This document shows, in pieces, positions 17,620-25,745 of a stretch of DNA of 64,000 nt. Position numbers and translations under genes: made by a program. The notes beneath the pieces were generated by a model. The model was given only the letters and a program-made list of their open reading frames with translations. It ran no database searches and had not been told where the DNA came from. Positions within the stretch are counted from its first letter, which is position 1. Each line of letters opens with the position of its first letter. The stretch is from Shimia sp051201625 (GTDB lineage: Bacteria > Pseudomonadota > Alphaproteobacteria > Rhodobacterales > Rhodobacteraceae). Where the stretch lies: contig NZ_CP179203.1 of assembly GCF_051201625.1 (NCBI RefSeq), positions 310,001-374,000 on the forward strand, written 5' to 3'.

Positions 17620-17633
17620 TTATTGAGCAATAA
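17620..17633. promoter_or_regulatory. Candidate LysR-type binding site before fdsGB
   Basis: The 80-bp spacer between the lysR stop and the fdsGB start contains TTATTG-AG-CAATAA, a perfect inverted repeat that fits the T-N11-A rule of LysR-type regulators. A second repeat, CTGAT-AATCA-ATCAG, lies just downstream of it (about 17598-17612). The position fits control of the formate dehydrogenase genes by the adjacent regulator; this is inferred from position and symmetry only. Confidence 0.4.
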
Positions 17634-17636
17634 TTT

Positions 17637-18521
17637 TCAGTTATCAAAATTTAGGGTAGCACGCAGGGCTGAGACGGTAGAAAGTCCAGGATCGCGGACT
17701 GTGCTGACGAGACTTACTTCCTTCTCCAGAACTGGCGCTTGCAGCGGAAGGGCAACAGTTCCCTCAATGCCGCCGAACGACTGGACCAGCAACTCAGGAA
17801 CGACAGTCGCGGCAATTCCCTGCGCGGCCATGACGATAGACGCCGAGAATTCACTGGTTTCGGCAAACACAGTGGGCAGTAATCCGGCCTCTGCAAACAC
17901 CTGATCAAGAATGCGCCGATTTTGCATACTTGGCTCCAGCAGGCTCAGTGGAAGTGCTGCAGCTTCTGCCCAAGTAGCGGATGTTGCGTTTGAAGGAGCC
18001 ATTTTTTTGGGTGCAAGCAGCAAATACCGCTCATCATATAGGCGCTCAACGCGCATCAAGTCACTTGGCACACCATCCGCATATGTAATTCCGGCGTCGA
18101 AAATGCCGTTATCCAAACCATGTAAAATTTTCAATGATGATGCTGCTTGAATGCTCAGTGTCACGCCCGGATACTTTTGTCGTAATGGTCCGGTCATCTT
18201 AGCGGCGAACGCAATTGCCGTTGGTATAACACCCAAACAAAGCTTTCCGGTTACCTCACCGCCTGCCGACCGAAATTCTTCCTCAAGGACTTGCACATCA
18301 TCCATTATTTTTCGGGCGTGTCGCACTAGGGCCTCTCCTTCCGGCGTGAAACCTTGGAAACGGTTGCCACGTCTTACAATGGCCGCGCTTAGGCGGTTTT
18401 CCATTTTTCGTATTCGCATCGAGAATGCGGGTTGAGAGACGCCACAGTCTTCCGCAGCGCGAGCAAAGTGTTTGTGCCGCGCAAGTGCTGACAAAAATTC
18501 AAGGTCTTTTAAACTTATCAA
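17637..18521 (-). CDS. LysR-family transcriptional regulator of formate dehydrogenase
   Basis: Helix-turn-helix activator/repressor. The N-terminal HTH reads SLKDLEFLSALARHKHFARA followed by AAEDCGVSQPAFSMRIRKME, and the rest is a periplasmic-binding-protein-like effector domain (about residues 85-290, with KLCLGVIPTAIAFAAKM at its start). TTG at 18521 is chosen because AGAGGA lies upstream and LysR proteins normally start a few residues before this HTH; a longer frame starting at TTG 18587 is possible. The same strand and 80-bp distance to fdsGB suggest it controls the fds operon, possibly in response to formate. Confidence 0.85.
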   Translation of the reverse strand: MISLKDLEFLSALARHKHFARAAEDCGVSQPAFSMRIRKMENRLSAAIVRRGNRFQGFTPEGEALVRHARKIMDDVQVLEEEFRSAGGEVTGKLCLGVIPTAIAFAAKMTGPLRQKYPGVTLSIQAASSLKILHGLDNGIFDAGITYADGVPSDLMRVERLYDERYLLLAPKKMAPSNATSATWAEAAALPLSLLEPSMQNRRILDQVFAEAGLLPTVFAETSEFSASIVMAAQGIAATVVPELLVQSFGGIEGTVALPLQAPVLEKEVSLVSTVRDPGLSTVSALRATLNFDN

Positions 18522-18899
18522 TGCGCAATCCTCTGATACAGCGTTCTTCCAACTGTTCACTGGGTTCGTAATTGGATCTTGATTCAATCCTCAATGCGAT
18601 ACTTGAACTTAGCGGTGATCCATAGATCGAAACACGCACATTATTAACAGCAGAATCGGTTACGAATCGTGTACGCTCCATGGATACCAGTGCTTTTATC
18701 CCTATAGACTAAAAAAATGAACTTTTCTGGCGTGTTTTAGCGAGCCACAAGCGCGACAGAGGGACGCGAGTGCCAATGTATCACGAATGTTTGCTGGACG
18801 GTTCGTGTCTCCTTCGTTAAATAGCGCCAATCTAGGCCGCAGGAAACGGCCGCCGTGATAACATTAGCCAACGATCGGCTGAAGAATGGAGAGAACCTC

Positions 18900-19460
18900 G
18901 TGTCCCACGCAGAAGATCACGAAGGCACCCGCAGAGATTTCCTCTACTACGCCACCGCTGGCGCTGGTGCCGTGACCGCTGGTGCAGCCGTTTGGCCGCT
19001 CATTAACCAGATGAATCCATCCGCGGATGTATCAGCACTATCATCAATCCGCGTTGACGTTTCCGGTGTCGAACCAGGAACGCAATTGACGGTAAAGTGG
19101 TTAGGAAAACCGGTTTTTGTTCGCCGCCGAATGCAGGATGAAATCGATGCCGCGCGCGCAGTGCCTCTGGATGAACTCAAAATCGATAAACAATCGCAGA
19201 ATGCGAACAAGCCCGGCACAGACGCAATAGACGAAAATCGCGCCATGGACGAAGCCGGTGAGTGGCTGGTGATGATGGGTGTTTGTACACACCTCGGCTG
19301 CGTTCCGCTGGGCGATGGTGCTGGGGAATTTGGCGGTTGGTTCTGCCCCTGTCACGGCTCGCACTACGACACCTCCGGTCGTATCCGCAAAGGACCGGCT
19401 CCTGAAAATCTGCACATCCCAGTCGCTGCCTTCGAAGGCGATGAACTGGTCCTAGGATAA
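18900..19460 (+). CDS. petA: Ubiquinol-cytochrome c reductase Rieske iron-sulfur subunit
   Basis: [2Fe-2S] subunit of the cytochrome bc1 complex. It carries electrons from ubiquinol to cytochrome c1 at the periplasmic face. The GTG at 18900 is preferred over GTG 18855: GGAGAG lies six bases upstream, and the protein then starts SHAEDHEGTRRDFLYYATAG, very close to Rhodobacter Rieske proteins. A twin-arginine signal-anchor (TRRDFLYYA plus one membrane helix) is followed by the cluster motifs CTHLGC and CPCHGSHYD. The length of 186 residues is standard. First gene of petABC, reading opposite to the LysR/fds genes. Confidence 0.96.
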   Translation: MSHAEDHEGTRRDFLYYATAGAGAVTAGAAVWPLINQMNPSADVSALSSIRVDVSGVEPGTQLTVKWLGKPVFVRRRMQDEIDAARAVPLDELKIDKQSQNANKPGTDAIDENRAMDEAGEWLVMMGVCTHLGCVPLGDGAGEFGGWFCPCHGSHYDTSGRIRKGPAPENLHIPVAAFEGDELVLG

Positions 19461-19472
19461 GGAAACGCGCAA

Positions 19473-20786
19473 ATGTCCGGAATTCCACATGATCATTATG
19501 AACCCAAATCGGGTTTCGAAAAATGGCTACACAAGCGGCTCAATGTAGTTGGCTTACTTTACGATACACTCACTATCCCAACACCAAAAAATCTAAACTG
19601 GATGTGGATTTGGGGCATTGTGCTGGCCTTTTGCTTGGCTCTTCAAATCGTTACGGGTATTGTTTTGGTGATGCACTATACCCCTCATGTCGACCAGGCC
19701 TTCGCCAGCATTGAGCATATAATGCGGAACGTTAATGGCGGACACATGTTAAGATACATGCACATGAATGGTGCATCGTTATTTTTCTTGGCCGTCTATA
19801 TCCATATCTTCCGCGGACTTTTTTACGGTTCGTACAAAGCGCCGCGCGAGGTTACGTGGATTATCGGCATGATCATTTATTTGTTGATGATGGCGACAGG
19901 CTTCATGGGCTACGTTCTGCCTTGGGGTCAAATGTCCTTCTGGGGTGCAACAGTGATCACAGGCCTGTTCGGGGCGATTCCGTTCATAGGCGAAAGCTTG
20001 CAAACTTGGTTACTCGGTGGTCCTGCTGTAGACAACGCCACATTGACCCGCTTCTTTTCGCTACACTACCTTATGCCTTTCGTGATTGCGGGCCTTGTTA
20101 TCATGCACATCTGGGCATTCCACACTACTGGAAATAACAACCCGACCGGCGTTGAAGTACGCCGAGACTCGAAGGAAGAAGCCGAAAAAGATACGCTTCC
20201 GTTCTGGCCTTACTTTGTGATTAAAGACCTGTTTGCGTTGGCGCTAATTCTGGTCGTTTTCTTCGCAATTGTCGGATTTATGCCAAATTACCTTGGCCAT
20301 CCAGACAATTATATCGAGGCAAATCCGTTGGCTACACCTGCACACATCGTTCCAGAATGGTATTTTTTGCCGTTCTACGCGATATTGCGGGCTTTCACCG
20401 CGGACGTCTGGATCGTTATGTTCACAAGCTGGATCACCGGCGGAATAATAGACGCTAAATTCTTTGGTGTTCTGGCAATGTTTGGCGCGATCATCGTCAT
20501 GGCGCTAGTTCCATGGTTAGATACGTCGCGGGTACGTTCCGGCCGTTTCCGACCACAGTTCAAGTGGTGGTTTTATTTGCTGGTGATAGATTTTGTGGTT
20601 TTGATGTGGTGTGGCGCCATGCCCGCCGAGCCGCCGTACTCGACAATTTCACTGATTGGGTCGGCATATTGGTTCGCTTACTTCCTTATAATTTTGCCCG
20701 TCTTGGGTGTGATCGAAAAACCGGAGTCTCCGCCGGCGACGATTGAGGAAGATTTTGAAGTCCATTATGGAAAACCCGCTGAATAA
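19473..20786 (+). CDS. petB: Cytochrome b subunit of the bc1 complex
   Basis: Central membrane subunit with the Qo and Qi quinone sites and two b-type haems. Seen: GIVLVMHYTPHVDQAF, the first-pair haem region RYMHMNGASLFFLAVYIHIFR, GYVLPWGQMSFWGATVI, the Qo-site motif PEWYFLPFYAILRAF, and about eight membrane helices over 437 residues, typical of alphaproteobacteria. It starts 12 bp after petA. The C-terminal tail (ESPPATIEEDFEVHYG) is the short soluble extension seen in Rhodobacter proteins. Confidence 0.97.
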   Translation: MSGIPHDHYEPKSGFEKWLHKRLNVVGLLYDTLTIPTPKNLNWMWIWGIVLAFCLALQIVTGIVLVMHYTPHVDQAFASIEHIMRNVNGGHMLRYMHMNGASLFFLAVYIHIFRGLFYGSYKAPREVTWIIGMIIYLLMMATGFMGYVLPWGQMSFWGATVITGLFGAIPFIGESLQTWLLGGPAVDNATLTRFFSLHYLMPFVIAGLVIMHIWAFHTTGNNNPTGVEVRRDSKEEAEKDTLPFWPYFVIKDLFALALILVVFFAIVGFMPNYLGHPDNYIEANPLATPAHIVPEWYFLPFYAILRAFTADVWIVMFTSWITGGIIDAKFFGVLAMFGAIIVMALVPWLDTSRVRSGRFRPQFKWWFYLLVIDFVVLMWCGAMPAEPPYSTISLIGSAYWFAYFLIILPVLGVIEKPESPPATIEEDFEVHYGKPAE

Positions 20787-20801
20787 AGAGGAAACAGGAT
20801 A

Positions 20802-21593
20802 ATGCTTAAAAAACTTAGCATAGCTGCAGTTGCTGCCCTGTCCCTGACAGGATCTTATGCGGTAGCTGCAGGTGGTGAAGGCCACGTGCACGACGTCGAT
20901 TTCAGCTTCGAAGGACCCTTCGGGAAGTTCGATCAGAATCAATTGCAGCGAGGTCTTCAAGTCTACACCGAAGTTTGCTCAGCGTGTCACGGTTTGCGGT
21001 ACGTACCTTTGCGTACACTGGCCGATGAAGGTGGACCACATCTCCCAAAGGATCAAGTGCGAGCCTACGCGGCGCAAATGGATATCTTTGACGCAGAACT
21101 GGACGATGATCGTCCTCGTGCACCTACGGATTATTTCCCAGAAAGTGGTGTTGCAGAAGCGCCAGATCTATCATTGATGGCCAAAGCAAGAGCTGGTTTT
21201 CATGGTCCGGCGGGAACAGGCATAAACCAGTTCATCAAAGGTATGGGTGGTCCAGAATATATCGCCTCTCTTTTGACAGGATACACCGGGGAAGAGAAAG
21301 AAGAGGCGGGAACCACCTTTTATGAGAACACAGCTTATCCGGGTGGTTGGATCGCAATGGCTCCACCGCTCTACGGTGAAGATGTCGACTTCGCTGACGG
21401 GCATTCGAACTCTATACATCACGAAGCTGAAGATGTTGCTGCTTTTTTGATGTGGGCCGCTGAACCTAAGATGATGGCGCGCAAGCAAGCTGGTTTCGTT
21501 GGAGTACTTTTCCTGTCCGTGCTTACTGTGCTTCTGTACTTGACCAACAAAAAGCTTTGGGCGCCGATCAAAGGGCGTAAGTTCGAAGTTTGA
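20802..21593 (+). CDS. petC: Cytochrome c1 subunit of the bc1 complex
   Basis: Membrane-anchored periplasmic c-type cytochrome that receives electrons from the Rieske centre. It has a signal peptide (LKKLSIAAVAALSLTGSYAV, cleavage near AVAAG), the haem attachment site CSACHGLRYV at about residue 60, the methionine ligand region IAMAPPLYGEDVDF, and a single C-terminal membrane helix (GFVGVLFLSVLTVLLYLT) with a positively charged end. It is the last gene of petABC, 15 bp after petB and followed by a strong terminator. Confidence 0.97.
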   Translation: MLKKLSIAAVAALSLTGSYAVAAGGEGHVHDVDFSFEGPFGKFDQNQLQRGLQVYTEVCSACHGLRYVPLRTLADEGGPHLPKDQVRAYAAQMDIFDAELDDDRPRAPTDYFPESGVAEAPDLSLMAKARAGFHGPAGTGINQFIKGMGGPEYIASLLTGYTGEEKEEAGTTFYENTAYPGGWIAMAPPLYGEDVDFADGHSNSIHHEAEDVAAFLMWAAEPKMMARKQAGFVGVLFLSVLTVLLYLTNKKLWAPIKGRKFEV

Positions 21594-21614
21594 TCTGCAA
21601 ACATTGAAGATTTT

Positions 21615-21650
21615 AACCTCCCGCTAGCATACCCAGCGGGAGGTTTTTTT
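21615..21650 (+). terminator. Rho-independent terminator of petABC
   Basis: A perfect 11-bp stem, AACCTCCCGCT (21615-21625) pairing with AGCGGGAGGTT (21635-21645), has a 9-nt loop and is directly followed by TTTTT. It lies 22 bp after the petC stop. Confidence 0.95.
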
Positions 21651-21852
21651 CGGTCAGTCTTATGCAAACAAGGCAAAAATACTTGAGCCCTCTTCTATCA
21701 AATTGAAAATCCACATGTGTGAAAAGCAAGCTGCGTGCCGTGCTGGTGCTTCCCGTAGATCAGTGAGCGCTAAAGAGTTTTGATCTACGACGAGCCCCAT
21801 TGACCAATTTCCCCCGACTGTTATCCATTGTCACAACAGACAGGAGATAGTC

Positions 21853-22449
21853 ATGCTCAAGGCCCTGATCGTTATCGATGTTCAGAATGATTTCTGCCCT
21901 GGGGGTGCTCTAGCCGTCCCTGGTGGTGATGAAATTGTCGCTGGTATTAATGTTCTGATGGACGATTTTGAAAGTGTAATCCTTACCCAAGACTGGCATC
22001 CATCCGGACATTCGTCATTTGCCTCTAGCCATAGTGGCAAAGCGCCCCTTGATCTTATAGATATGCCATATGGACCCCAGATGCTCTGGCCCGACCATTG
22101 TGTTTGGAGCAGCGATGGCGCTAAGTTTCATCAAGATCTAAACTTAACCCGTGCTGACCTTATCATTCGCAAGGGATTCAATTCCGAGATTGATAGCTAC
22201 TCGGCATTTTTTGAAAATGATCGAAGCACACCAACAGGTCTTGAAGGCTATTTGCGCACAAGGGGCATTTCAGATTTGACCTTGGTTGGTCTTGCTACAG
22301 ATTTCTGCGTGAACTTTTCGGCTCAAGATGCGGCCCAATTGGGGTTTTCCGTCGCTGTTCAGCAAAATCTGTGCCGTGCTATTGATATCGACGGGTCGTT
22401 GAATGTCGCCCAACAAGCCATGCGCGCGGTGGGGATTAACCTGCTCTGA
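21853..22449 (+). CDS. pncA: Nicotinamidase
   Basis: Hydrolyses nicotinamide to nicotinate in NAD salvage (isochorismatase-like fold). Seen: LIVIDVQNDFCPGGALAV with the catalytic Asp near residue 9, the metal-site segment TQDWHPSGHSSF, the active-site Lys region IIRKGFNSEIDSYSAFF, and the nucleophilic cysteine in GLATDFCVNFSAQDA. A GGAG-type ribosome site precedes the ATG. At 198 residues it is full length. It sits 92 bp before pncB, which uses its product. Confidence 0.93.
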   Translation: MLKALIVIDVQNDFCPGGALAVPGGDEIVAGINVLMDDFESVILTQDWHPSGHSSFASSHSGKAPLDLIDMPYGPQMLWPDHCVWSSDGAKFHQDLNLTRADLIIRKGFNSEIDSYSAFFENDRSTPTGLEGYLRTRGISDLTLVGLATDFCVNFSAQDAAQLGFSVAVQQNLCRAIDIDGSLNVAQQAMRAVGINLL

Positions 22450-22541
22450 GTAGAGTGAGGGGCATCTCTTGAAAAAGGCTTGGAGCCCTTTGTATTATTG
22501 AGTAACAACGACTGATACTCTAAATTTGAGGGCCTCATCAC

Positions 22542-23834
22542 ATGGTCGATATTGCTAACCGAGTTTGGAATCACAAGTGGAAGATTGATCCAATTGTGCG
22601 CTCTTTGATCGACAACGATTTTTACAAGTTGCTGATGTGCCAGTCGATCTTTCGTAACCGGCCGGATGCAACAGTGACATTCAGCCTGATCAATCGATCT
22701 GATAAGATACGGCTTGCGGAATTGATTGATGAGGGCGAGTTACGCGAACAGCTCGATCATATTCGTTCTTTGTCATTATCACGTGGCGAAAGTACATTTT
22801 TGCGTGGCAATACCTTTTATGGAAAACGGCAAATGTTCCGCCCCGATTTTATGGAGTGGTTTGAGAATCTCCGGTTACCCAATTACCACCTTGAGAAACG
22901 TAATGGGCAATATGAGCTAACGTTCGAGGGAAAATGGTACGAAGTTATGCTTTGGGAAATTCCTGCACTTGCGGTGTTGATGGAGCTAAGGGGAAGAGCA
23001 GTATTGCATCGAATGCGCCGGTTCGAACTGCAAGTGCTTTACGCCCGTGCCATGACGAAGCTTTGGGAAAAAATTGAAAAGCTGCGTGAATTACCAGACC
23101 TTCGCATCGCCGACTTTGGAACACGCAGGCGCCATTCGTATCTTTGGCAGGACTGGTGTGTCCAAGCGATGGTCGAAGGCCTAGGAGAAAAGTTTGTTGG
23201 TACTTCTAACTGTCTGATTGCAATGAAGCGAGATCTTGAGGCTATTGGTACCAACGCGCATGAGATGCCGATGGTAATTTCGGCATTAGCCAAAACTGAT
23301 GAGAAATTGCGTCAGGCACCATACCAAGTGCTTGCGGACTGGCACGAGGAACATGAAGGCAACCTGCGCATCATTTTGCCAGACACTTACGGCACCGAGG
23401 GTTTTTTGCAGCATGCGCCGGACTGGCTTGCCGGGTGGACTGGTATTCGCATCGATTCTGGTGATCCAGCCACTGGTGCGGAAATCGCTATTCGATGGTG
23501 GAAAGATCGTGGCGAAGACCCAACCCAAAAGTTAATTATTTTCTCAGATGGGCTGGATGTGAGCAAGATTGTTGAGCTCTATACTCAGTTTTCTGGCCGT
23601 GCCAAGATTTCATTTGGTTGGGGCACTCTTTTGACTAATGAATTCCGTGGGCTGACGCGCAACGATGGTTTGGCGCCATTTTCAATGGTATGCAAAGCTG
23701 TCAACGCCAATGGTCAACCAACGGTTAAATTGTCGGACAATCCCAAAAAAGCGATGGGCCCAGCTGATGAAATCGAGCGTTACAGGCGCGTTTTTGGCGT
23801 GGGACAACAGACGCCCATTCCGATTGAGGTTTGA
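22542..23834 (+). CDS. pncB: Nicotinate phosphoribosyltransferase
   Basis: Joins nicotinate to PRPP with ATP, giving nicotinate mononucleotide. Seen: the N-terminal DPIVRSLIDNDFYKLLMCQS, the phosphoribosyl region around VGTSNCLIA and DSGDPATGAEIAIRWW, and LIIFSDGLDVSKIVEL followed by SFGWGTLLTNEFRG, the family's PRPP-binding part. The length of 430 residues is typical of the E. coli-type enzyme. Together with pncA it forms a two-gene nicotinamide-recycling unit. Confidence 0.94.
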   Translation: MVDIANRVWNHKWKIDPIVRSLIDNDFYKLLMCQSIFRNRPDATVTFSLINRSDKIRLAELIDEGELREQLDHIRSLSLSRGESTFLRGNTFYGKRQMFRPDFMEWFENLRLPNYHLEKRNGQYELTFEGKWYEVMLWEIPALAVLMELRGRAVLHRMRRFELQVLYARAMTKLWEKIEKLRELPDLRIADFGTRRRHSYLWQDWCVQAMVEGLGEKFVGTSNCLIAMKRDLEAIGTNAHEMPMVISALAKTDEKLRQAPYQVLADWHEEHEGNLRIILPDTYGTEGFLQHAPDWLAGWTGIRIDSGDPATGAEIAIRWWKDRGEDPTQKLIIFSDGLDVSKIVELYTQFSGRAKISFGWGTLLTNEFRGLTRNDGLAPFSMVCKAVNANGQPTVKLSDNPKKAMGPADEIERYRRVFGVGQQTPIPIEV

Positions 23835-23912
23835 TTGTAAATGGCTCCTCTGAAGTGGCTAAAGTGTCGCAATACTATCGATAGTGGGCCCAAATGTGCT
23901 TATTTTCCACGT

Positions 23913-24335
23913 CTACTCGCCGTCATTGACCCTACCGCGAAGCGATTTGACCTCACCACGCTCTTTCTTGGCCTTGAGCCGGCGTTGCTGCGAGCTCCAA
24001 GTTGGCTTCGTGCGTAAACGCTTCTTGGGAGCCACCAAGGCTTTTTGAATCAAGTCTGCGAGACGATCACGGGCAATTACTCGATTTCGGGCTTGTGATC
24101 GCGTTTCGTCGCACTGAATGATTATCGCACCTTCACGCGTCCAGCGTCGCCCTGCCAGCCGCCTAAGGCGAGCCTTCACCTGTGGTGGCAAAGACGGTGA
24201 ACGTGCTGCTTCAAAGCGCAGTTCAACCGCTGTAGAAACCTTGTTCACATTTTGACCACCGGGTCCACTTGCACGAATGAATTGCTCGGTAAGTTCCCAA
24301 TCCTGTATCTGTATTTGATCGTTGATTACCAACAC
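23913..24335 (-). CDS. arfB: Alternative ribosome-rescue factor ArfB (YaeJ)
   Basis: Codon-independent peptidyl-tRNA hydrolase that frees ribosomes stalled on broken mRNAs. It carries the release-factor-like GGQ motif in RASGPGGQNVNKVSTAV (around residues 23-40). Its basic C-terminal tail (KKRLRTKPTWSSQQRRLKAK) is the part that enters the empty mRNA channel. The length of 140 residues is exact for ArfB. The start is GTG at 24335 (a TTG follows at the next codon), with only a weak ribosome site. Upstream on the same strand lies a structured leader ending in a terminator (24462-24640), so expression may be attenuated. Confidence 0.93.
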   Translation of the reverse strand: MLVINDQIQIQDWELTEQFIRASGPGGQNVNKVSTAVELRFEAARSPSLPPQVKARLRRLAGRRWTREGAIIIQCDETRSQARNRVIARDRLADLIQKALVAPKKRLRTKPTWSSQQRRLKAKKERGEVKSLRGRVNDGE

Positions 24336-24461
24336 GGTTGTCGCCTTTTGGTGTGCCGAAAACGAATCTGACCTAGATCATGTATCGTTCCGTCTATGTC
24401 TGACAGAACTCCGTCGTCATATCCAGATAGTGTCGATATCCCAAAAATAAGTGATATTTTG

Positions 24462-24500
24462 ATAAAGAAAAAGGGCCGCTCCATACGTTGGGCGGCCCTT
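24462..24500 (-). terminator. Rho-independent terminator upstream of arfB
   Basis: On the minus strand AAGGGCCGC pairs perfectly with GCGGCCCTT (9 bp, 12-nt loop), followed by TTTCTTTATC. The A-run on the plus strand at about 24466-24472 supplies the U-tract of a leftward transcript. It lies about 125 nt before arfB, so it would stop transcripts coming from yhhQ or from the leader before they reach arfB. Confidence 0.88.
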
Positions 24501-24567
24501 CGAGATGATTGGAGGTGCATCGGTTAGGTCTGCACCAATTCGGCTTTTGCTTCAGCCAAGGTTTGCC

Positions 24568-24624
24568 TTAGCCGGTCTCCTCCCGAACTGTTCCGACACT
24601 GTTCTCCATAGCTTCTCTAGACAA
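24568..24624 (-). CDS. Possible leader micro-ORF (18 codons)
   Basis: A TTG at 24622-24624 stands six bases after AAAGGAGG and opens a frame MSREAMENSVGTVREETG followed by TAA. The ribosome site is among the strongest in the window, which is odd for a non-gene. In the -1 frame, overlapping its end, a second coding-like stretch reads DRLRQTLAEAKAELVQT and stops at 24524, so a frameshift near GAGGAG would give one charged helical miniprotein. It has no recognised family, and it may be chance within a structured RNA. Confidence 0.25.
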   Translation of the reverse strand: MSREAMENSVGTVREETG

Positions 24625-24692
24625 TGGGCACCTCCTTTCAATTGTTTCGCGTGACTACAGGTTGCCACAGCCTGAGGATAAGTCAAACAAAA

Positions 24693-25328
24693 TCATGTGG
24701 TGTTGCGTACCAAATTACCCACGATGATGCGGAAGGGCACAAGAGTAGCTATTGCCAAGGATAATTTCACCATCCAGTCGGCAAACCCAAGACTTACCCA
24801 AAGTGGTACAACTGGCCCTGTTCCCAATAGAGGTAACATTTCACCAGCCCAAGATATATCGTTTGTAGGCTCGATAAAGGACAAGGTGCTGGAAAAGGCG
24901 ATTGAGAAAAACAGGATAGTATCCACTGAGGATCCAACAACTGTCGAAATTAATGGTGCGCGCCACCACTGTCCTTCACGCATCCGATTAAAAATCGCCA
25001 CATCAAGTGACTGGGCGGTCAAAAAGGCAAGACCAGATCCGATGGCGATACGTAGGGTAACGGCTGGGTAGGCATTACCGTCTCCCTCAAACATAATCTG
25101 AGTGCCGATCACAGAACAAATTACTCCTGCAACAAAACCAGCGAAAACGACCCGGCGAGCCGCTGACGCGCCATAGACACGGTTCATGACATCTGTGACA
25201 AGAAAGGCCAGTGGATAAGTGAAGGCACCCCAGGTCAGCCACTGACCGAAGAGGAACTGCACGAGAATATTTGACGCGACGACAATCGCTGCCATGGCAA
25301 TAATGCCGGGGATGTGGATACGTTGCAT
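24693..25328 (-). CDS. Queuosine precursor transporter (YhhQ/VUT family)
   Basis: Integral membrane protein of the YhhQ (DUF165, vitamin-uptake-transporter) family that takes up preQ0/preQ1 for queuosine tRNA modification. About six hydrophobic helices are visible over 211 residues. Family features are AFTYPLAFLVTDVMNRVYG near residue 40, TAQSLDVAIFNRMREGQWWRAP, and STVVGSSVDTILFFSIAFSS in the second half. The ATG at 25328 is the first in frame. The upstream 400 bp contain no riboswitch I recognise. Confidence 0.88.
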   Translation of the reverse strand: MQRIHIPGIIAMAAIVVASNILVQFLFGQWLTWGAFTYPLAFLVTDVMNRVYGASAARRVVFAGFVAGVICSVIGTQIMFEGDGNAYPAVTLRIAIGSGLAFLTAQSLDVAIFNRMREGQWWRAPLISTVVGSSVDTILFFSIAFSSTLSFIEPTNDISWAGEMLPLLGTGPVVPLWVSLGFADWMVKLSLAIATLVPFRIIVGNLVRNTT

Positions 25329-25745
25329 TTAATCTAATCCGTTTTTTCAAGGTGACGGCAACTCGGCCCGGCGTTATTGCTGGACGCGCCGCTCCTACCG
25401 CGCTGAGAGTATGGTTTCAAGGCCTTTTGGCGAGCACGTATTCGATGGTCTCGTCGCCTCTGACAAATCAGGAAGTTGTTGTAAGAAATAATTGTCGAGC
25501 AAATTCAATCAAGCGGGGCATGCCAAACTGACAGGGCCTCCAAGTTGCAGTGCTTACTTATCCATTTTTGCAGTAATAGTTTAGACACGTCCCTTGGTCG
25601 TCAAACAATGCAAGACAGCGCACTCGGATTCTAAGCCTGAGACTGTTGAACCCAGGCTTTGATAACCGTGGGCTACATTTTGGGCCTTCATCGCGGAATA
25701 GGTTTCATCCGCTTTTAGCTAAGTCGTTAACATTGAAATCTACAA
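25329..25745. other. Intergenic region between yhhQ and mepA
   Basis: About 415 bp with no supported gene. The part nearest yhhQ (to about 25400) is GC-rich and could fold in the yhhQ leader (CGGCCCGGCG, GGACGCGCCGC), but no preQ1 riboswitch core was recognised. The rest is AT-rich with stops in all frames; it is downstream of mepA, and no terminator was seen there. Confidence 0.35.

Larger units (their letters stand above)
24462..24640 (-). ncRNA. Candidate structured leader or small RNA between yhhQ and arfB
   Basis: The roughly 200-bp gap downstream of yhhQ holds dense structure on the minus strand. In order: AAAGGAGG (24631-24638), a hairpin GCTAAGG-CAAA-CCTTGGC (about 24555-24572), a hairpin GGTGCA...TGCACC (24514-24536), and the terminator above. 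The 3' block GCACCTCC (24511-24518) can pair either with the local GGTGC or with GGAGGTGC at the 5' end (24628-24635), which would close the whole element and hide the ribosome site. It matches no RNA family I can name: the SRP RNA tetraloop motif is absent, and it does not look like tmRNA or RNase P RNA. It could be an independent small RNA or an attenuator for arfB. No convincing -10 box is seen upstream. Confidence 0.5.

Noticed and set aside
24501..24640. 4.5S/SRP RNA (ffs) as an explanation for the structured region
   Set aside because: The closing stem of the region is reminiscent of it, but the conserved GGAA tetraloop motif of SRP RNA is absent and the loop sequences do not match.
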